Below are positions 24,100-35,544 of a stretch of DNA of 64,000 bases, one piece after another. Numbering within the stretch: position 1 is the stretch's first letter; the number at the start of each line of letters is the position of its first letter. Source of the stretch: Stromatinia cepivora (taxonomy: Eukaryota > Ascomycota > Leotiomycetes > Helotiales > Sclerotiniaceae); the NCBI GenBank assembly GCA_014898415.1, contig RCTD01000001.1:2604001-2668000 (forward strand), written 5' to 3'. The notes under the pieces were generated by a model. That model did not search any database, was not told where the DNA came from, and saw nothing but the letters and a program-made list of their open reading frames with translations. The position numbers and the translations under genes are program-made.

Positions 24100-25821
24100 T
24101 CATCTAAATTTCAACTTCCCCTCATGTTCCTGCCAAAAATTCCTACACAACCTATGTCCCCAATGTTCAATCCACCATTCCCCAAAGCTATCCTCAACTT
24201 TGACATCTACCTTTGTCACTCTTTCTTCTCTCTTCAGCCCACAAATTACACATGCTTTTGGGGCCGTTAATCCCCCTTCTTGATTCTTTACATGCATTGT
24301 ATCCCCTATTTCCGGGATCGCCAGATGTTTTGATACATCTTTAAGACTCGTATTGGCTACAGCTACAGCTGAGCGAAGTCGACCTAATTGTTCTTGCCAT
24401 ACACGGATCGTCTCAGCGGCCTCGCGATCTTCACGAGCGATTTCTGCTTTATCGACGCCGGTTAGTTTCATGCCGCCTTTTCCGCCCGCAGGGCCAATAC
24501 TCATACCCTGTGAGAGATGAGTATCGCGCTTCCAGCGGAATTTGCGTCCCGCAATGATATGCGCTGCGACGGTGGCTATGAGAAGATAGGCCCGGAGAAA
24601 GCTGATGGTGGAGGGGTCGGACATGATGCGATTTTTGAGAGAGAAGGGTTGGTTGGCTACGGCTTTGAAAAGGGAGGATTGAGGGAGATCGAAGAGCCGG
24701 GGGAAAAGGGTTAAGAGAACGGAGGGAGGTGGAATATTGGTGGGAGGTGGAAGACTGGGCTCCGCTGGAGTAGGATCGGTGACTTTATCGACGGCATCCC
24801 AATCCCAAGCATCAGCTGCTACTCCGGAGTTTGGTTTTGTGCTAGTTATTGCCGGGGATTCGGTTGGAAGATCAGAGAAGTCGCCCCAGTCATCATCTAT
24901 GCCTTGGACAATGGAAGGTATGGCAGGTGAGTCAACAAAAGGTGCTGCTTTTGGAACTTTCTCGTCATAGGATGGCCAAGCTGTTAAAGGAGAAGCAGAT
25001 CTAGGTTTATCTTCAATCTTAGTTTTGGTGATTCGTTTGACTTGCTGGGTAGCAAGAGCTACCTTGGGAAATGGATTTCTTTGTTGAAATGATGGCGATT
25101 TTGGTGCTTGTGGGTATGGCAATGAAGTACTGAGATTCGGCGATTTCGTCATGACGTCAGGAGGCTTCTTCAATGGCTCTGTATCGATGGTCATTGAATT
25201 GAAAAAGTCGTCGAGGGGTCGTGGAGGTGGGGTTTGGGACGCAGAAGGAGTAACACTTTCAAAATCCCCGAATTCATCATCTTCATCCGCTTCTTGGTCC
25301 GCATCAAACAGAATTTCTCCGCCCGACGAACCCTTAGATGCCTTAGATGGTGGTAGCGTTGGTCGAGGATTTGAATAGCTCATATGGTTATTGGACGTAG
25401 CTGGAGACTCTGGCATATCATGAACATTATTGTTGATAAGGTCAAAGGTGGACCTGCGCACTATTCTAGGGTTTGGCTGAACAGTATCATTTTTGAATAT
25501 GTTTCCTCCCGGGTAATTTGGCTTTGCTACATTGATGGTTGGCCTCGGGGCTGTAGCTGTTATGCCAAAAGAGCCCCATAAATCTTCTTGGGGAGTTCCA
25601 CCTTGTGCTGGAGTCATTGGACTCATGAAGCTGTTCAAACCCCCCCATATATCATCATTTTGCTTCGCAGTTTTCGCTGGTTGCTGTTTTGACTGTGCCT
25701 GTCCTAGTTGGCTACTAGAGGTTGTGCTATCAAAAAAAGAGAAACTCTTGCTAGCTAGTGGTTGAGTATCTTGAGGTGATTTATAGAATGTATCAAACTC
25801 CGCGAGAAGATCGGAAGACAT
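24100..25821 (-). CDS. Disordered protein with adaptor-ear-type motifs and a C-terminal Cys/His module, 573 aa
   Basis: Single exon. The first 370 residues are low-complexity and hold acidic aromatic motifs: DDIWGGL near 55, EDLWGSF near 80, DDEFGDFES (F184-F187) and DDDWGDFSD (W312-F315). FGDF and WGDF match the known consensus for peptides bound by gamma-adaptin/GGA ear domains. From about residue 375 the protein is helical and conserved-looking. It ends with CVICGLKREE (C524, C527) and EWWIEHWGHRLCRNFW, a possible small zinc-binding module. There is no kinase, enzyme or membrane signature. A role at trans-Golgi or endosomal clathrin coats is inferred from the motifs only. It is divergent from the TBC Rab-GAP gene, itself a trafficking factor, but shared function is not shown. 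Confidence 0.8.
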   Translation of the reverse strand: MSSDLLAEFDTFYKSPQDTQPLASKSFSFFDSTTSSSQLGQAQSKQQPAKTAKQNDDIWGGLNSFMSPMTPAQGGTPQEDLWGSFGITATAPRPTINVAKPNYPGGNIFKNDTVQPNPRIVRRSTFDLINNNVHDMPESPATSNNHMSYSNPRPTLPPSKASKGSSGGEILFDADQEADEDDEFGDFESVTPSASQTPPPRPLDDFFNSMTIDTEPLKKPPDVMTKSPNLSTSLPYPQAPKSPSFQQRNPFPKVALATQQVKRITKTKIEDKPRSASPLTAWPSYDEKVPKAAPFVDSPAIPSIVQGIDDDWGDFSDLPTESPAITSTKPNSGVAADAWDWDAVDKVTDPTPAEPSLPPPTNIPPPSVLLTLFPRLFDLPQSSLFKAVANQPFSLKNRIMSDPSTISFLRAYLLIATVAAHIIAGRKFRWKRDTHLSQGMSIGPAGGKGGMKLTGVDKAEIAREDREAAETIRVWQEQLGRLRSAVAVANTSLKDVSKHLAIPEIGDTMHVKNQEGGLTAPKACVICGLKREERVTKVDVKVEDSFGEWWIEHWGHRLCRNFWQEHEGKLKFR

Positions 25822-26351
25822 GGCTGTTGAAAGGGCAATTTCTGGTAAACTCTGAGTTGCTATGACTTCATCGGATTCGTAAGTATCAGTACTTCCAGGT
25901 TGTTTGGAGTCTTTATCTTCCCCAAAGTTGTGTATCGGTGCTCGATAGATAATTAATATCGAGGTAGAATTGATTCCGCGGTGCTTGAGATAATTGGTCT
26001 AGAATAAGATAACCGATCTCTGATATATATATTCTTCTTTATCTACAAACACCACTTGCATGAAAAATAACAGACTTACTTATTTATATTGTTCTTATAT
26101 GAGCTTCATATTTAAGTAAACATATAGATACTTTCTCTGAACAGAATGAATGCAGCTTGCGAAGAGTAACTGTTGGAGTGCATGAAATCATTTAGAAGAT
26201 GATGAGTGGATAAGGAGTACGAAGTGCAAATAACCTGCCTCGGTAGTATCTTAGAAAGAAAGGCTGACAACAAGGCTGAGACACTTGATAGCGTTTGATT
26301 GGTACGTATTGCGTGAAACTGACGCTAAACAAACATGGCTTAAATCCGAAG
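25822..26351. other. Divergent spacer; true start of the TBC gene must lie here
   Basis: It separates the adaptor-like gene (-) from the TBC gene (+). The TBC frame is open from about 26295 but has no ATG before the first confirmed exon junction, so a 5' exon carrying the start codon should lie in this spacer. I could not identify it with matching phase. Confidence 0.45.
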
Positions 26352-29069
26352 GTTGGACGAAAACAAGGCTCAGCCTCAACTCCAAAATCAGTGCTCACTC
26401 CTCCTCCAACTTCCCCCACTACCCATGATTTAGATAGGATCGTTGTCAAACCTCCCTTTTCGGACATCATCACTGCTTGTAGTAATGATGTCGCTAGAAG
26501 ATTCCAGGTAAGGAAATATGGAAAATGATCGTTTTTCTGCTCGTTATTGTTCTAATAAAAGAGTGAGAAAAGAAGAAGATGGCAGGTGACGATCAAGTCC
26601 GCATCAAGCCTTATCGAACTCAAGAAATCAGTGAGAATCGACGGAGAAGATAACCCTTGTAAAGGCGGGTTGAGATCCGTCTGTTGGAAGGTAAGGTTTA
26701 AGTTTCACTTCCGTCTACTTTTGAGTAACATTTTTATAGACATTCTTGTTGTTTCAAAGTACAGAGATCACAAGTTGGACACGAGGGCTTGAGGATTCAC
26801 GAAGCGCTTATACTTCTTTGAGAGAACATTTTTTGAGATTTATCGAACACCCAAATTATTTAGGATCTTCATTAGACCCATTGGATGATGATGAGCACGT
26901 GAGTTCTTTTACTCTTGCATTCGACTAGTTTGAAAATCTTGTCCAAGTATGCTGAGAGACTTTAAGTCGCCATGGAATACCCTTCGGAAAGATGAAGAGA
27001 TTCGTGCCGAAATATTTCAGGATATCGAAAGATGTATGCCAGAAGAACCATACTTTCGTCAAGCCGACACGCAACGGTTCATGTTAGATGTGTTATTTGT
27101 TTTTTGCAAAATCAATCAGGATGTAGGTTATCGGCAGGGCATGCATGAGATACTAGCTCCTATCCTATGGGTAGTGGAACGGGATTCTATTGATTCTGGA
27201 GACATTAATGGTGACACATCCGAATCTGAAACGAGCTCATCAGACTCGATTATGAAGCAGTGCTTGGATCGTAAATTCATCGAGCATGACGCCTTCACTC
27301 TCTTATCCCTAGTAATGAGATCGGCTAAATCGTTCTACGAATTGGGTGACCCCGGTCAAAAGACTCCTCAAAATGGTATTGGAACACCTCAAAACGGCGC
27401 TTCTCCTATTGTTGAAAGGAGTAGGCGAATCCATGAAGTGTACCTGGCTCGCCTAGATCCGCAACTAGCCAAGCATCTTACAGACATCGAGATATTACCA
27501 CAGATATTTTTGATGTAAGCAAAAACACCCCTTAAGCTCTTTTATTGTTCACCTCTTGACGATTTATGTAGACGTTGGATTAGATTACTCTTTGGAAGAG
27601 AGTTTCCTTTTGATGATCTATTAGCAGTATGGGATATTCTTTTCGCGGAAGATCCAGAACTAGATCTTGTAGATCTTATCTGTGTAGCGATGCTACTTCG
27701 GATCCGTTGGCAACGTAGGCAATTCAGCTTTAAATGTTGTATACCCGGCTAATCTGATAAATTAGTAATGGAATCGAATTACTCGCTGGCCCTCATGTTA
27801 TTACTCAAATATGATTGCCCCCCAAATCCTCAAACATTGGTCGATGATGCCATTTTCCTGCGAGATAATTTCAATGCTACTGGAGGCTCTAAGATCATTC
27901 ATAAATATAGTGGTAGATCCCCACAGCGAGATAAATCATCAACGCCACCTGGCACTCCTCTTGAAGGAAGTCTCAGCCCTAGACAGATACTGATGCGGAA
28001 TAGACCGTCATTGACTACTCCTACTCGGTTCTTACAGCAACAAGGAGGTGTTGAGGCGTTAATCCACGGGGCTGCGGGCGCCGCAAAAGGTGTGTATAAT
28101 AGGGGAGAGCGCCTCGGCATCAATCAAGCTGTACGCGATGCAATGGAAGAGGTCAAGAAGAATATGCAAGGATTACAAACTCCGCGAAGCATTAATTCTT
28201 CTAGAAGGGCCACTGGTGCTTCACGGTGGTCCCTTGACGATGGGCGTGTAGTTCCTGCCTCAACTGCTATCATGGCAACAATGAATGAAAGAAATAGACA
28301 ATTAGCAGTCATGCTAGATCACGCAATGAAAGACCTGAGATCTGTTTCTGTGTCAAAAGAAACTGACCGGGAGAAGTGCATCGAGGCAATGGACATAGCC
28401 ATTGCGAAAGTTGATTTCGTAAGAGTATACTTGGAAGATTCTACCATGCCACTTCCAATCCCGTCACCAAATATCGATGACGGAAGTGAACTTGCTATAC
28501 AAGAGGCAGATATACCGAAAGTGCTACTACCACCAATTTCAGACCATGTGCAGACAACTCCACCAGAACCATCTAGCATAACTTCGGACTCGGGAAAAGT
28601 TCTGACAGAGAAGGCAGATGACCTAGACAAGCCCTCTGTATCAACACCTGACATCAGTCAAACTTCAACGGACGCAAAGGACCCTTCCTCCGCTGAACCG
28701 CTTGTAATCATTCAACCCAATACGGAAGGGGAGGGTATGAGATCTGCGATATCTGAACGGCCCGAAGCACCAATTCCGACTAGGTCTACCATCGCTCAAT
28801 CATCCTTCTCTTGGATGTTAGAACCGGATCAAGCATCTATTCCCACTAACAAACCATCACCTCCAAAGTCCTCTTCTCCATTTTTGAGATCTGGAAAGCG
28901 GCCCACTTCTGGAGGTCGGGAAAAGGCGGCATTTCTGTTTGGTGAAGATGATGGTGACTTTCAACTTCCAATACCAAAATCTTCTTTACTCAATGCCGAA
29001 GAAGCCTTCAAGCTTGGAATATTGAAACGAATGGAGGGGAAAAAGCCGAATGAGCATACAGAAGAATAA
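26352..29069 (+). CDS. TBC-domain Rab GTPase-activating protein (TBC1D5-like), at least 804 aa, 5' end unresolved
   Basis: Stimulates GTP hydrolysis by a Rab GTPase in membrane traffic. Supported exons: 26352-26507 (left boundary uncertain), 26586-26690, 26740-26898, 26967-27514, 27572-27714 and 27766-29069. All phases agree. The TBC domain starts at GGLRSVCWKTFLLFQ. It carries the arginine finger IFQDIER and the glutamine finger GYRQG, so it should be active. An acidic Ser/Thr linker of about 30 residues lies between TBC segments, before FIEHDAFTLLSLVMRS. The fold ends with RWIRLLFGREFPFDDLLAVW and SLALMLLLKY. The C-terminal 400 residues are mostly disordered, with a helix around GAAGAAKGVYNRGERLGI. 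The first ATG is missing from the readable exons, so the N-terminus is incomplete. Confidence 0.88.
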
Positions 29070-29841
29070 ATAGTGTGATCCTCATCTCATTTGTCTCTAA
29101 GACCGCACTTCATTATTGAGACCCTTAGTAAAGGCAAATCTATCGATCCACGAATCACGACTGGGCATTGGCTTGATCACTTGTTACAAGCCATCTACAA
29201 AATGTGATAGAAAGGGGCGAATGAGGTGATCTCCTCAAAGCAGCTGCGAGCCTGACCTCTTTTGAACGTCGGATAGCAGAACACTACTGCAAGCTGGCAA
29301 TGCAGGTATACGCGAACATGTAGGAAGCCTCCAATTCGTCTAGGGTTCTCGAGTAACACTGTCCAAAAAATGGTTACCCATCATATTTCGGCCCTACAAA
29401 TCCTGTGTCGAGGAATTTCCTGGTCAATTACGAAATATAATGAATGTCATCGAAGCGATGTGGGCGGGCGTTGTAAATAAGGTGGTGATGGCCATGAGAG
29501 GCAAGTAATATAGAATTTGTTTTATATGATAACGAATTTAAGAAATTTCCAACTCAATTTTCTCATCCTCTTCATACCTACTGTCTTTGATTTCTATTCT
29601 ACCATGGATAGGAGTCATGTAGAACATATGTGCAAATACTTTCTACGTCAGCAGCAACTCCCGCATGAAAGCAGCCCTTTATGTAGACGGAAGCATCACA
29701 TCCATCGAGTCTCATTTCAAAAGTCTTTGCCTTGATTTGAGAACTCGGGATGATTGGATGTTAAAAATGTATGAACACATAAAGTAAGTAAGTGTAGTAT
29801 ATACTAGGTACCATTGATACGAATGATACATCGTCGGCTCT

Positions 29842-30062
29842 TATCTTATTAGAGATCTTTTGATATATAATAAATCTGAAATATATTAATGCTATAAATG
29901 AAATATTTATTTTCCAAGATTAATAGAAATATTTCGATATAAGAAACTCTGGATGATTTATTATTAGTTATACTTATTTATATAAAGTAAATATAACATA
30001 TTTTATTAATAATATATAAAAATAAATACTAGCAATCTTTATCTTATTGAAGATCTTTTGAT
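29842..30062. repeat. AT-rich island bounded by 23-bp direct repeats
   Basis: TATCTTATT plus AGATCTTTTGAT occurs at 29842-29864 and again at 30040-30062. The two 23-bp copies differ at two positions. The 175 bp between them is almost entirely A and T. It could be a decayed short mobile element or a local duplication. No terminal inverted repeat or ORF was recognised, so the class is open. Confidence 0.6.
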
Positions 30063-30509
30063 GCACAAAAAATGAATGCCCTTGTGAATTATATATTTCA
30101 TACAAGGACATGGTTTTCATTTTTGTTTAATACCCCCCACTATTAGAGACACGGTAGGTGTATTCTAATCAATTTAAAACCCCGCCCTCCAATAATTAGC
30201 GTCAAAACCTTTCCAGTAAAAAAAGGAAAAGCAACTTTCCACCTTGACCATTTCCTTCTCCCTCCACAAACAAAAGATCCCATCCCATCGACTTCTTTCA
30301 AAGAGATTTCTCCTCCCTCCTCCTCTTCTTCCTCTCCCCCTCTTCGTCCCTTCCCACTCCTCAACTCACCACGATTTAAAATCCTTCCCCTCATCAAATC
30401 ACTCGGGTCAACCCTTCATCCTCCTTTATCTTTGCGATAACACATCTCAACTGTTTACACAAAGCCCCCTCTCATAACTTGTCTCTTTCTTGATATTTTA
30501 CAATCAAGG

Positions 30510-30724
30510 TATGCTCATAAATTAAATCCTGTTCTCTTCCCAAAGTTGCAATGTTCGGGTTTGCATTGAATTCCACCGGCGCATTCACTATCGCATTTGG
30601 ATAGTAGCATATGTCATTGTCTTCGGATTGTGAATCATTCAATCCTACAACTACAAACCTCAAAATCTAACTTCCATCAACCAGATCTATTCAGCGTTAC
30701 CTCATTCAAGTTTCTATATTTCAG
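30510..30724 (+). other. Probable 5' UTR intron of the KH-protein gene
   Basis: A GTATGC donor follows TTTACAATCAAG, and a TATATTTCAG acceptor lies about 25 bp before the ATG at 30750. The segment is about 215 bp. Leader introns are frequent in fungal RNA-binding protein genes. No transcript is available here, so this is inferred from consensus only. Confidence 0.5.
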
Positions 30725-30749
30725 AAGTTGAATCCGAAACAAATACAAA

Positions 30750-31993
30750 ATGTCTTCTCAAGATAATCGCGACAATGCTCCTAATGGTGATGAGCTCACT
30801 GATTCCATGGATCGCTTACAAGTCAACGATGAGACTCGTCTTGGCCCCGATGGCGAACCCCTCCCAAAGACCGATGAAGAATATGCAGAGTCTCAACTCA
30901 CACTGAGAGCTATTGTTTCTTCAAAGGAAGCTGGTGTCATCATCGGCAAAGGTGGCAAGAATGTCGCCGACCTTCGTGACGAGACTGGTGTGAAAGCCGG
31001 CGTCAGCAAGGTTGTCCAAGGTGTTCATGATCGCGTCTTGACCATCTCAGGTGGATGCGATTCTATTTCAAGAGCTTACTCCATCGTTGCGAAAGCTTTA
31101 TTGGAGGGCGCACCACAAATGGGAATGGGTGGAGTTGTATCTAACAATGGCACTCACCGTAAGTTGAAAAAATTATATCCGTCATATCAACTCTTTATCT
31201 AACTTTCTTACCTAGCAATCAAGTTGTTGATCTCCCACAACCAAATGGGCACCATCATCGGCCGACAGGGACTCAAGATCAAGCACATCCAGGATGTTTC
31301 TGGCGTTCGCATGGTCGCACAAAAAGAGATGCTCCCACAATCTACCGAACGTATTGTGGAAGTTCAGGGTAACCCCGAAGGAATCCAAAAAGCCGTCTGG
31401 GAAATCTGCAAGTGCTTGGTAGATGACTGGGCAAGAGGCACCGGTACTGTTTTGTATAACCCCGTTGTTCGCACTCAAACTGGTGGCTCGGGTAGTATGT
31501 CTCAAGGCAATCTCGGAGGAACTGGTCGCGAATATGGCAGCTCACGTGTTATGCGCACTGGAAATGGAGCCGATTTCAGTGAGAGTGCTCCACGATCATA
31601 TAACCGCCGTTCCGACTCAGATGCTGCTCAACGTGGACCACCCACCCACGATGAGAATGGAGAAGAACTTCAAACCCAAAACATCAGCATTCCATCTGAC
31701 ATGGTTGGATGTATCATTGGTCGGGCTGGTTCCAAGATCAGTGAGATTAGAAAGACTTCTGGAGCTCGCATCTCCATCGCTAAGGTAAGAATTTTCTATC
31801 CCAGAAGGGTTCATAACTCCACCTCCTAAGATATCTGTGCTGACATGTAACTTAGTCTCCTCACGATGAGACTGGAGAGCGAATGTTCACCATTATGGGC
31901 ACTGCTAAGGCTAATGACTCGGCTCTCTACCTTCTCTATGAGAACCTTGAGGCAGAGAAGCAACGCCGCAGTCAGGGCAATGCTCAAGAATGA
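30750..31993 (+). CDS. Triple KH-domain RNA-binding protein (Rnc1/Pbp2/Hek2-like), 371 aa
   Basis: A poly(C)-binding-type protein that probably controls stability or translation of specific mRNAs; fission yeast Rnc1 stabilises a MAP kinase phosphatase mRNA. Exons are 30750-31158, 31216-31784 and 31856-31993, with standard GTAAGT/TAG and GTAAGA/TAG junctions. Three KH domains carry intact GxxG loops: IIGKGGKNVADL (about residues 71-82), TIIGRQGLKIKHI (about 150) and CIIGRAGSKISEI (about 310). A Gly/Ser/Arg-rich linker lies between KH2 and KH3. The protein ends soon after KH3 with a charged helix. The length matches fungal members of the family. The phosphatase gene at 9.5 kb is the same kind of gene as Rnc1's known target, but that link is only suggestive. 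Confidence 0.93.
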
Positions 31994-32892
31994 ATCGCTA
32001 GCTCGGTTTGAGCACATCGAATTTTTTTTCAGGCAGGCAAGCTTTGTCTCAGGTCTATCCAGATTTGACTTGCCGCAAGGCTGATATTGATGCGATGGTT
32101 CCACCTTGGGATTCTTTGATAATATTTCCTTGGACCGATATTCATTTCCCCCCACAAAAGCAGTTCCTTTTACCGTTTTCACATTTCCATTTCTTGCGGC
32201 GTGGAATTTTAACGAAATTATGGTCATTGACAATTGCATGGTGCACATATGGGTTGCCCTGATGCAAATGTCATTTTCATATTGATACAGATGATTCACC
32301 TCAACATTCGACAACCAGAGATACCGACCTCCTATCTCGACTCTCAGCTTTCCGACGTCCCAAATCGAACGAACGAGAATCGACCTAATCTCGTCATTCA
32401 TGCCGGCTATGACCTGATAATTCTCTTACGTTACGAATCATGATATGCACATTACCCGTTGAATCACCTGCCTTCGAGACAATTTTCCCACTCGTCTTCC
32501 ACATCGCTCCTTCGATCACAAATACGACCACATCACAAATAGCCTTATGTCTTCTCGGTCTTTAATCTTACACTACGAAATGGGTCCATCGACACATCCA
32601 GATATGCTCTGAGAGTGTAGTAGATAGATCATTTGAGTAGACTAAGAACAATACGAATATCCGGAACTATGAATTTACTCCAATTACGTATCATAAATGC
32701 AATAACACTGAAATAAATCAAATCCAAAATGTCCAACTGCGAATCATGTGTGCTGCATTTTTCAAACTTTGAGACCATAATCTGTAGTAGTCTATTCCAA
32801 TGTATGTATGGTCTGGGGTATCTTTTCCATTCTTTCCAAATCATCCTCTGCTCTAATATTGTCACTTTCGATCCCCCTTCCCTTCCTAAATA
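31994..32892. other. Convergent 3' spacer
   Basis: It lies between the 3' ends of the KH gene (+) and the coactosin gene (-). A 191-codon minus-strand frame overlaps the KH last exon and this spacer, but its translation has no family features. I treat it as chance. No repeat or RNA gene is seen. Confidence 0.55.
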
Positions 32893-33333
32893 TCATCCTC
32901 TGCCACCATTATAATCTGCACCCCCTGCCTTCCTGCACAACTTAACTATGTCCGCCTCATCCAAATCCTCCATACCCCGCGCATCTACTGTCACACTATG
33001 ATGACTCAAAACGGCCTTGACAGCACCACTCTCAATGCTAACCCTTGCCTTCCTCATAACCTTTGTCTGTTCCCCAATCCACACAATAAAGGCGAATTTA
33101 ATTCTTGAAGATTCGCTATCGTTGGCGTATTCCACACGTAAATAAGCATATTGTGCTTGGGTAGGGTCCAGCTTTTCACGTAATTCGGCAAGGCCACCTT
33201 CTCCGGTGGCAGTGAGGGCGAGAGAGTTGCCGGTGGCTTTGGCGTAGGATATTATGAGCCAATTGGTCGCGGATTTGTCGGAGCGAACATCATCGTAGGC
33301 GGCGAGGATTTCGGGGGAGTTTGCGTTGGACAT
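32893..33333 (-). CDS. Coactosin-like ADF-homology protein, 146 aa
   Basis: A small actin-filament-binding protein of the ADF-H superfamily, in the coactosin branch that binds F-actin. Single exon. The fold is recognisable from the N-terminal helix (PEILAAYDDVRSDKSATNWL) through the strand AYLRVEYANDSESSRIKFAF and WIGEQTKVMRKARVSIESG. It closes with the C-terminal helix EADIVKLCRKAGG. Length is typical (about 140-150 aa). It is divergent from the Hut1 gene, with about 780 bp between the starts. The short C-terminal tail is Gly/Asn-rich. Cofilin itself is excluded because cofilin usually has a different N-terminus and several introns. Confidence 0.88.
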   Translation of the reverse strand: MSNANSPEILAAYDDVRSDKSATNWLIISYAKATGNSLALTATGEGGLAELREKLDPTQAQYAYLRVEYANDSESSRIKFAFIVWIGEQTKVMRKARVSIESGAVKAVLSHHSVTVDARGMEDLDEADIVKLCRKAGGADYNGGRG

Positions 33334-34111
33334 TTTTGGAATTGGGTTTTGGTTCTGAGGTAGAAGGAGAGGATGGATGGTTGTGCGGGGTGGAAGAGTT
33401 GAATGGGGCTCGAGAGGTTGAAGTAGAATAGTGGGGTGAAGTGAGGATGACTATTTACACTTCTGGATAGTAGAAATATGACGTTTTGATAGATTTTGGT
33501 GGTTTAGTGTCAACCTTACTTGTAAGAAAGAAGAAAGTTTGGAACTCAATTGCGAAGCAGAACAACAAAAAGCCACCGGGGAGAAAATGTAAAAAGGAGA
33601 GCCCCACGAACAACAAATGACAGCTAATGGATCCCTCCCTAACTTACCTAGAACAATTGCGGATTGAAACTATTCCACGTCTCAGTAAATCTGACCGCCT
33701 TTTTTTATCCTGTATGGAGTACTTGAAGTGCTCGAGTAATGCAGACAAGCATAAAAAGGGACGACCATGTGGCTTGTGCGTGGGTTTCGATTGTGGCTAG
33801 TAGATGTGGCTTGTAATTCAAAGTCAAGGCGAAATGGTGCTACAACCTCGGACTTTACAAGGGGAAATAAGTTGAGGACATTTGGCAATTGGAAATACTG
33901 AGTAGGTATATCTTTATTAATTTACCCGTCACATATTTTCTTGTGTACTTTTCTTTTCGCTCCTTTCTTTTCTTTTCAATACTCTTCTTGATACCCATTT
34001 CCCTTGGCTATTTGAAGTCTGCTTTGATCATTGGGATCTCCTTTAGTTTTCTTTGCAAGTGAACCTCCCGATTTCCCAGCAGCATCTGCAACAACAACGG
34101 ATTGCTGAAAG
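33334..34111. other. Divergent promoter region, coactosin / Hut1
   Basis: It holds the promoters and leaders of both flanking genes. A pyrimidine-rich tract (about 33940-33980) precedes the Hut1 leader. I see no coding content or RNA gene. Confidence 0.5.
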
Positions 34112-35544
34112 ATGGCAAGAACAAAACAAGCTGAACCTTTGCGTCGCAAATCATCCTCAGAATACACAAGTAAATCAGATGCAACTGGATCAAAAAGTTT
34201 AAGTGCTAGGAATTTGAATAAGGAAATGAATGGGAATGCGCCGGCACAGAATGGTGCGGCTAAAAGTGATGCGCCATCGAAAGTAAAGGCACAGAACGAA
34301 GCCGGCGCATTGCAGTTGATCTTTGCTGTTGCTGGAATTTACGGCAGTTTGTGAGTGAGAGCCAGAGAAGACTATCAACGGCCTTAATTGGAGGGGATAA
34401 AAATGCTAATTGTATGAATGTATAGTCTTACTTGGGCACTCCTTCAAGAACGACTTACAACTACTCCATACGGACCAGAAAATGCACCCGAAAAGTTCAA
34501 ATTTCCTGTCTTCCTTAATACAGTACAATCTCTTTTTGCTGCCACAGTAGGCTATATCTACCTGAGATTCGACACTCCCGCCAATAGCAAAACGCTACCC
34601 ATCTTTCCAAGTCAACGAATTCTCCTTCCCCTTCTCATCGTGGCCATTACCTCCTCACTCGCTTCCCCTTTCGGCTATGCATCTCTCGCCCATATTGACT
34701 ATATAACGTTCATTCTCGCCAAGTCATGCAAATTGCTACCCGTCATGTTCCTGCACATAACCCTCTTTCAGAAACGCTACCCATTATACAAATATCTCGT
34801 CGTCCTTGCCGTAACAAGTGGTGTCGCAGTCTTTACTCTTCATGCGGGCTCCCCTCATGCCAAACCTAGCAAAGCGGCACTCAACCCTGATCGCAACACT
34901 TCATGGGGACTTTTGCTCCTGGGTGTAAATCTTTTATTTGATGGCCTTACAAACACAACACAAGATTGGATCTTCCAAACCTTCCAACCATACAAAGGAC
35001 CACAAATGATGTGTGCAAATAATATCATGAGCACTTTGATTACAACTTCATATTTGTTATTGTCACCATATCTAGTTCATACAGGATTGGGAGAGTATCT
35101 AGGTATGGATTTGGCAAGCGGAGCAGGAGAATTAGCTGGCGCAATGGCTTTTATGCAAAGACACCCCGGCGTTTGGAGAGATGTACTTGGATTTGCAGCT
35201 TGTGGAGCTGTGGGACAAGTTTTTATCTGTATGTTTTCCCCTTATATCCTGATTCCCTCTTCATCAGGATCCTTTTTAATCTTAAAATCAAACAACTAAC
35301 ATGCAAAATAGTCTACACACTCTCAACGTTCTCATCTCTCCTCCTAGTAACCATAACTGTTACCCGCAAAATGCTCACTATGATCCTATCAGTAGTATGG
35401 TTTGGTCATAAATTGGGCGGCAAACAATGGATGGGTGTAGGTCTGGTTTTCGGCGGAATCGGTGCAGAAGGTGTCATTGCCAGGAGAGAAAAGGCCGCTA
35501 AGGAAAAGAAGAAGTTGACCGAATCCGGAAAGAAGGAATTGTAA
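34112..35544 (+). CDS. HUT1: UDP-galactose / nucleotide-sugar transporter Hut1 (SLC35B family), 424 aa
   Basis: A multi-pass ER membrane transporter linked in yeast to UDP-galactose transport and ER folding. Exons are 34112-34350, 34426-35228 and 35312-35544. Splicing rebuilds AGIYGSFLTWALLQERLTTT and GQVFIFYTLSTFSS, both family hallmarks. About eight to ten hydrophobic segments follow a soluble N-terminal tail of about 65 residues. Diagnostic blocks include LAKSCKLLPVMFLH and SVVWFGHKLGGKQWMGV. The C-terminus is Lys-rich and ends KKEL, a KKxx COPI retrieval signal. That fits ER residence. The long hydrophilic N-terminus is typical of filamentous fungal members. Confidence 0.94.

Larger units (their letters stand above)
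29070..30749. other. Spacer with AT-rich island and KH-gene leader
   Basis: It holds the 3' untranslated region of the TBC gene, a very AT-rich island bounded by short direct repeats (29842-30062), and the leader of the KH-protein gene. From about 30240 to 30480 the plus strand is strongly C/T-rich, typical of fungal promoters. No protein-coding content is seen. Confidence 0.6.

Noticed and set aside
31826..32401. 191-codon minus-strand frame over the KH gene's last exon and 3' flank
   Set aside because: No family features and no domain-like pattern; it overlaps confirmed coding sequence on the other strand.
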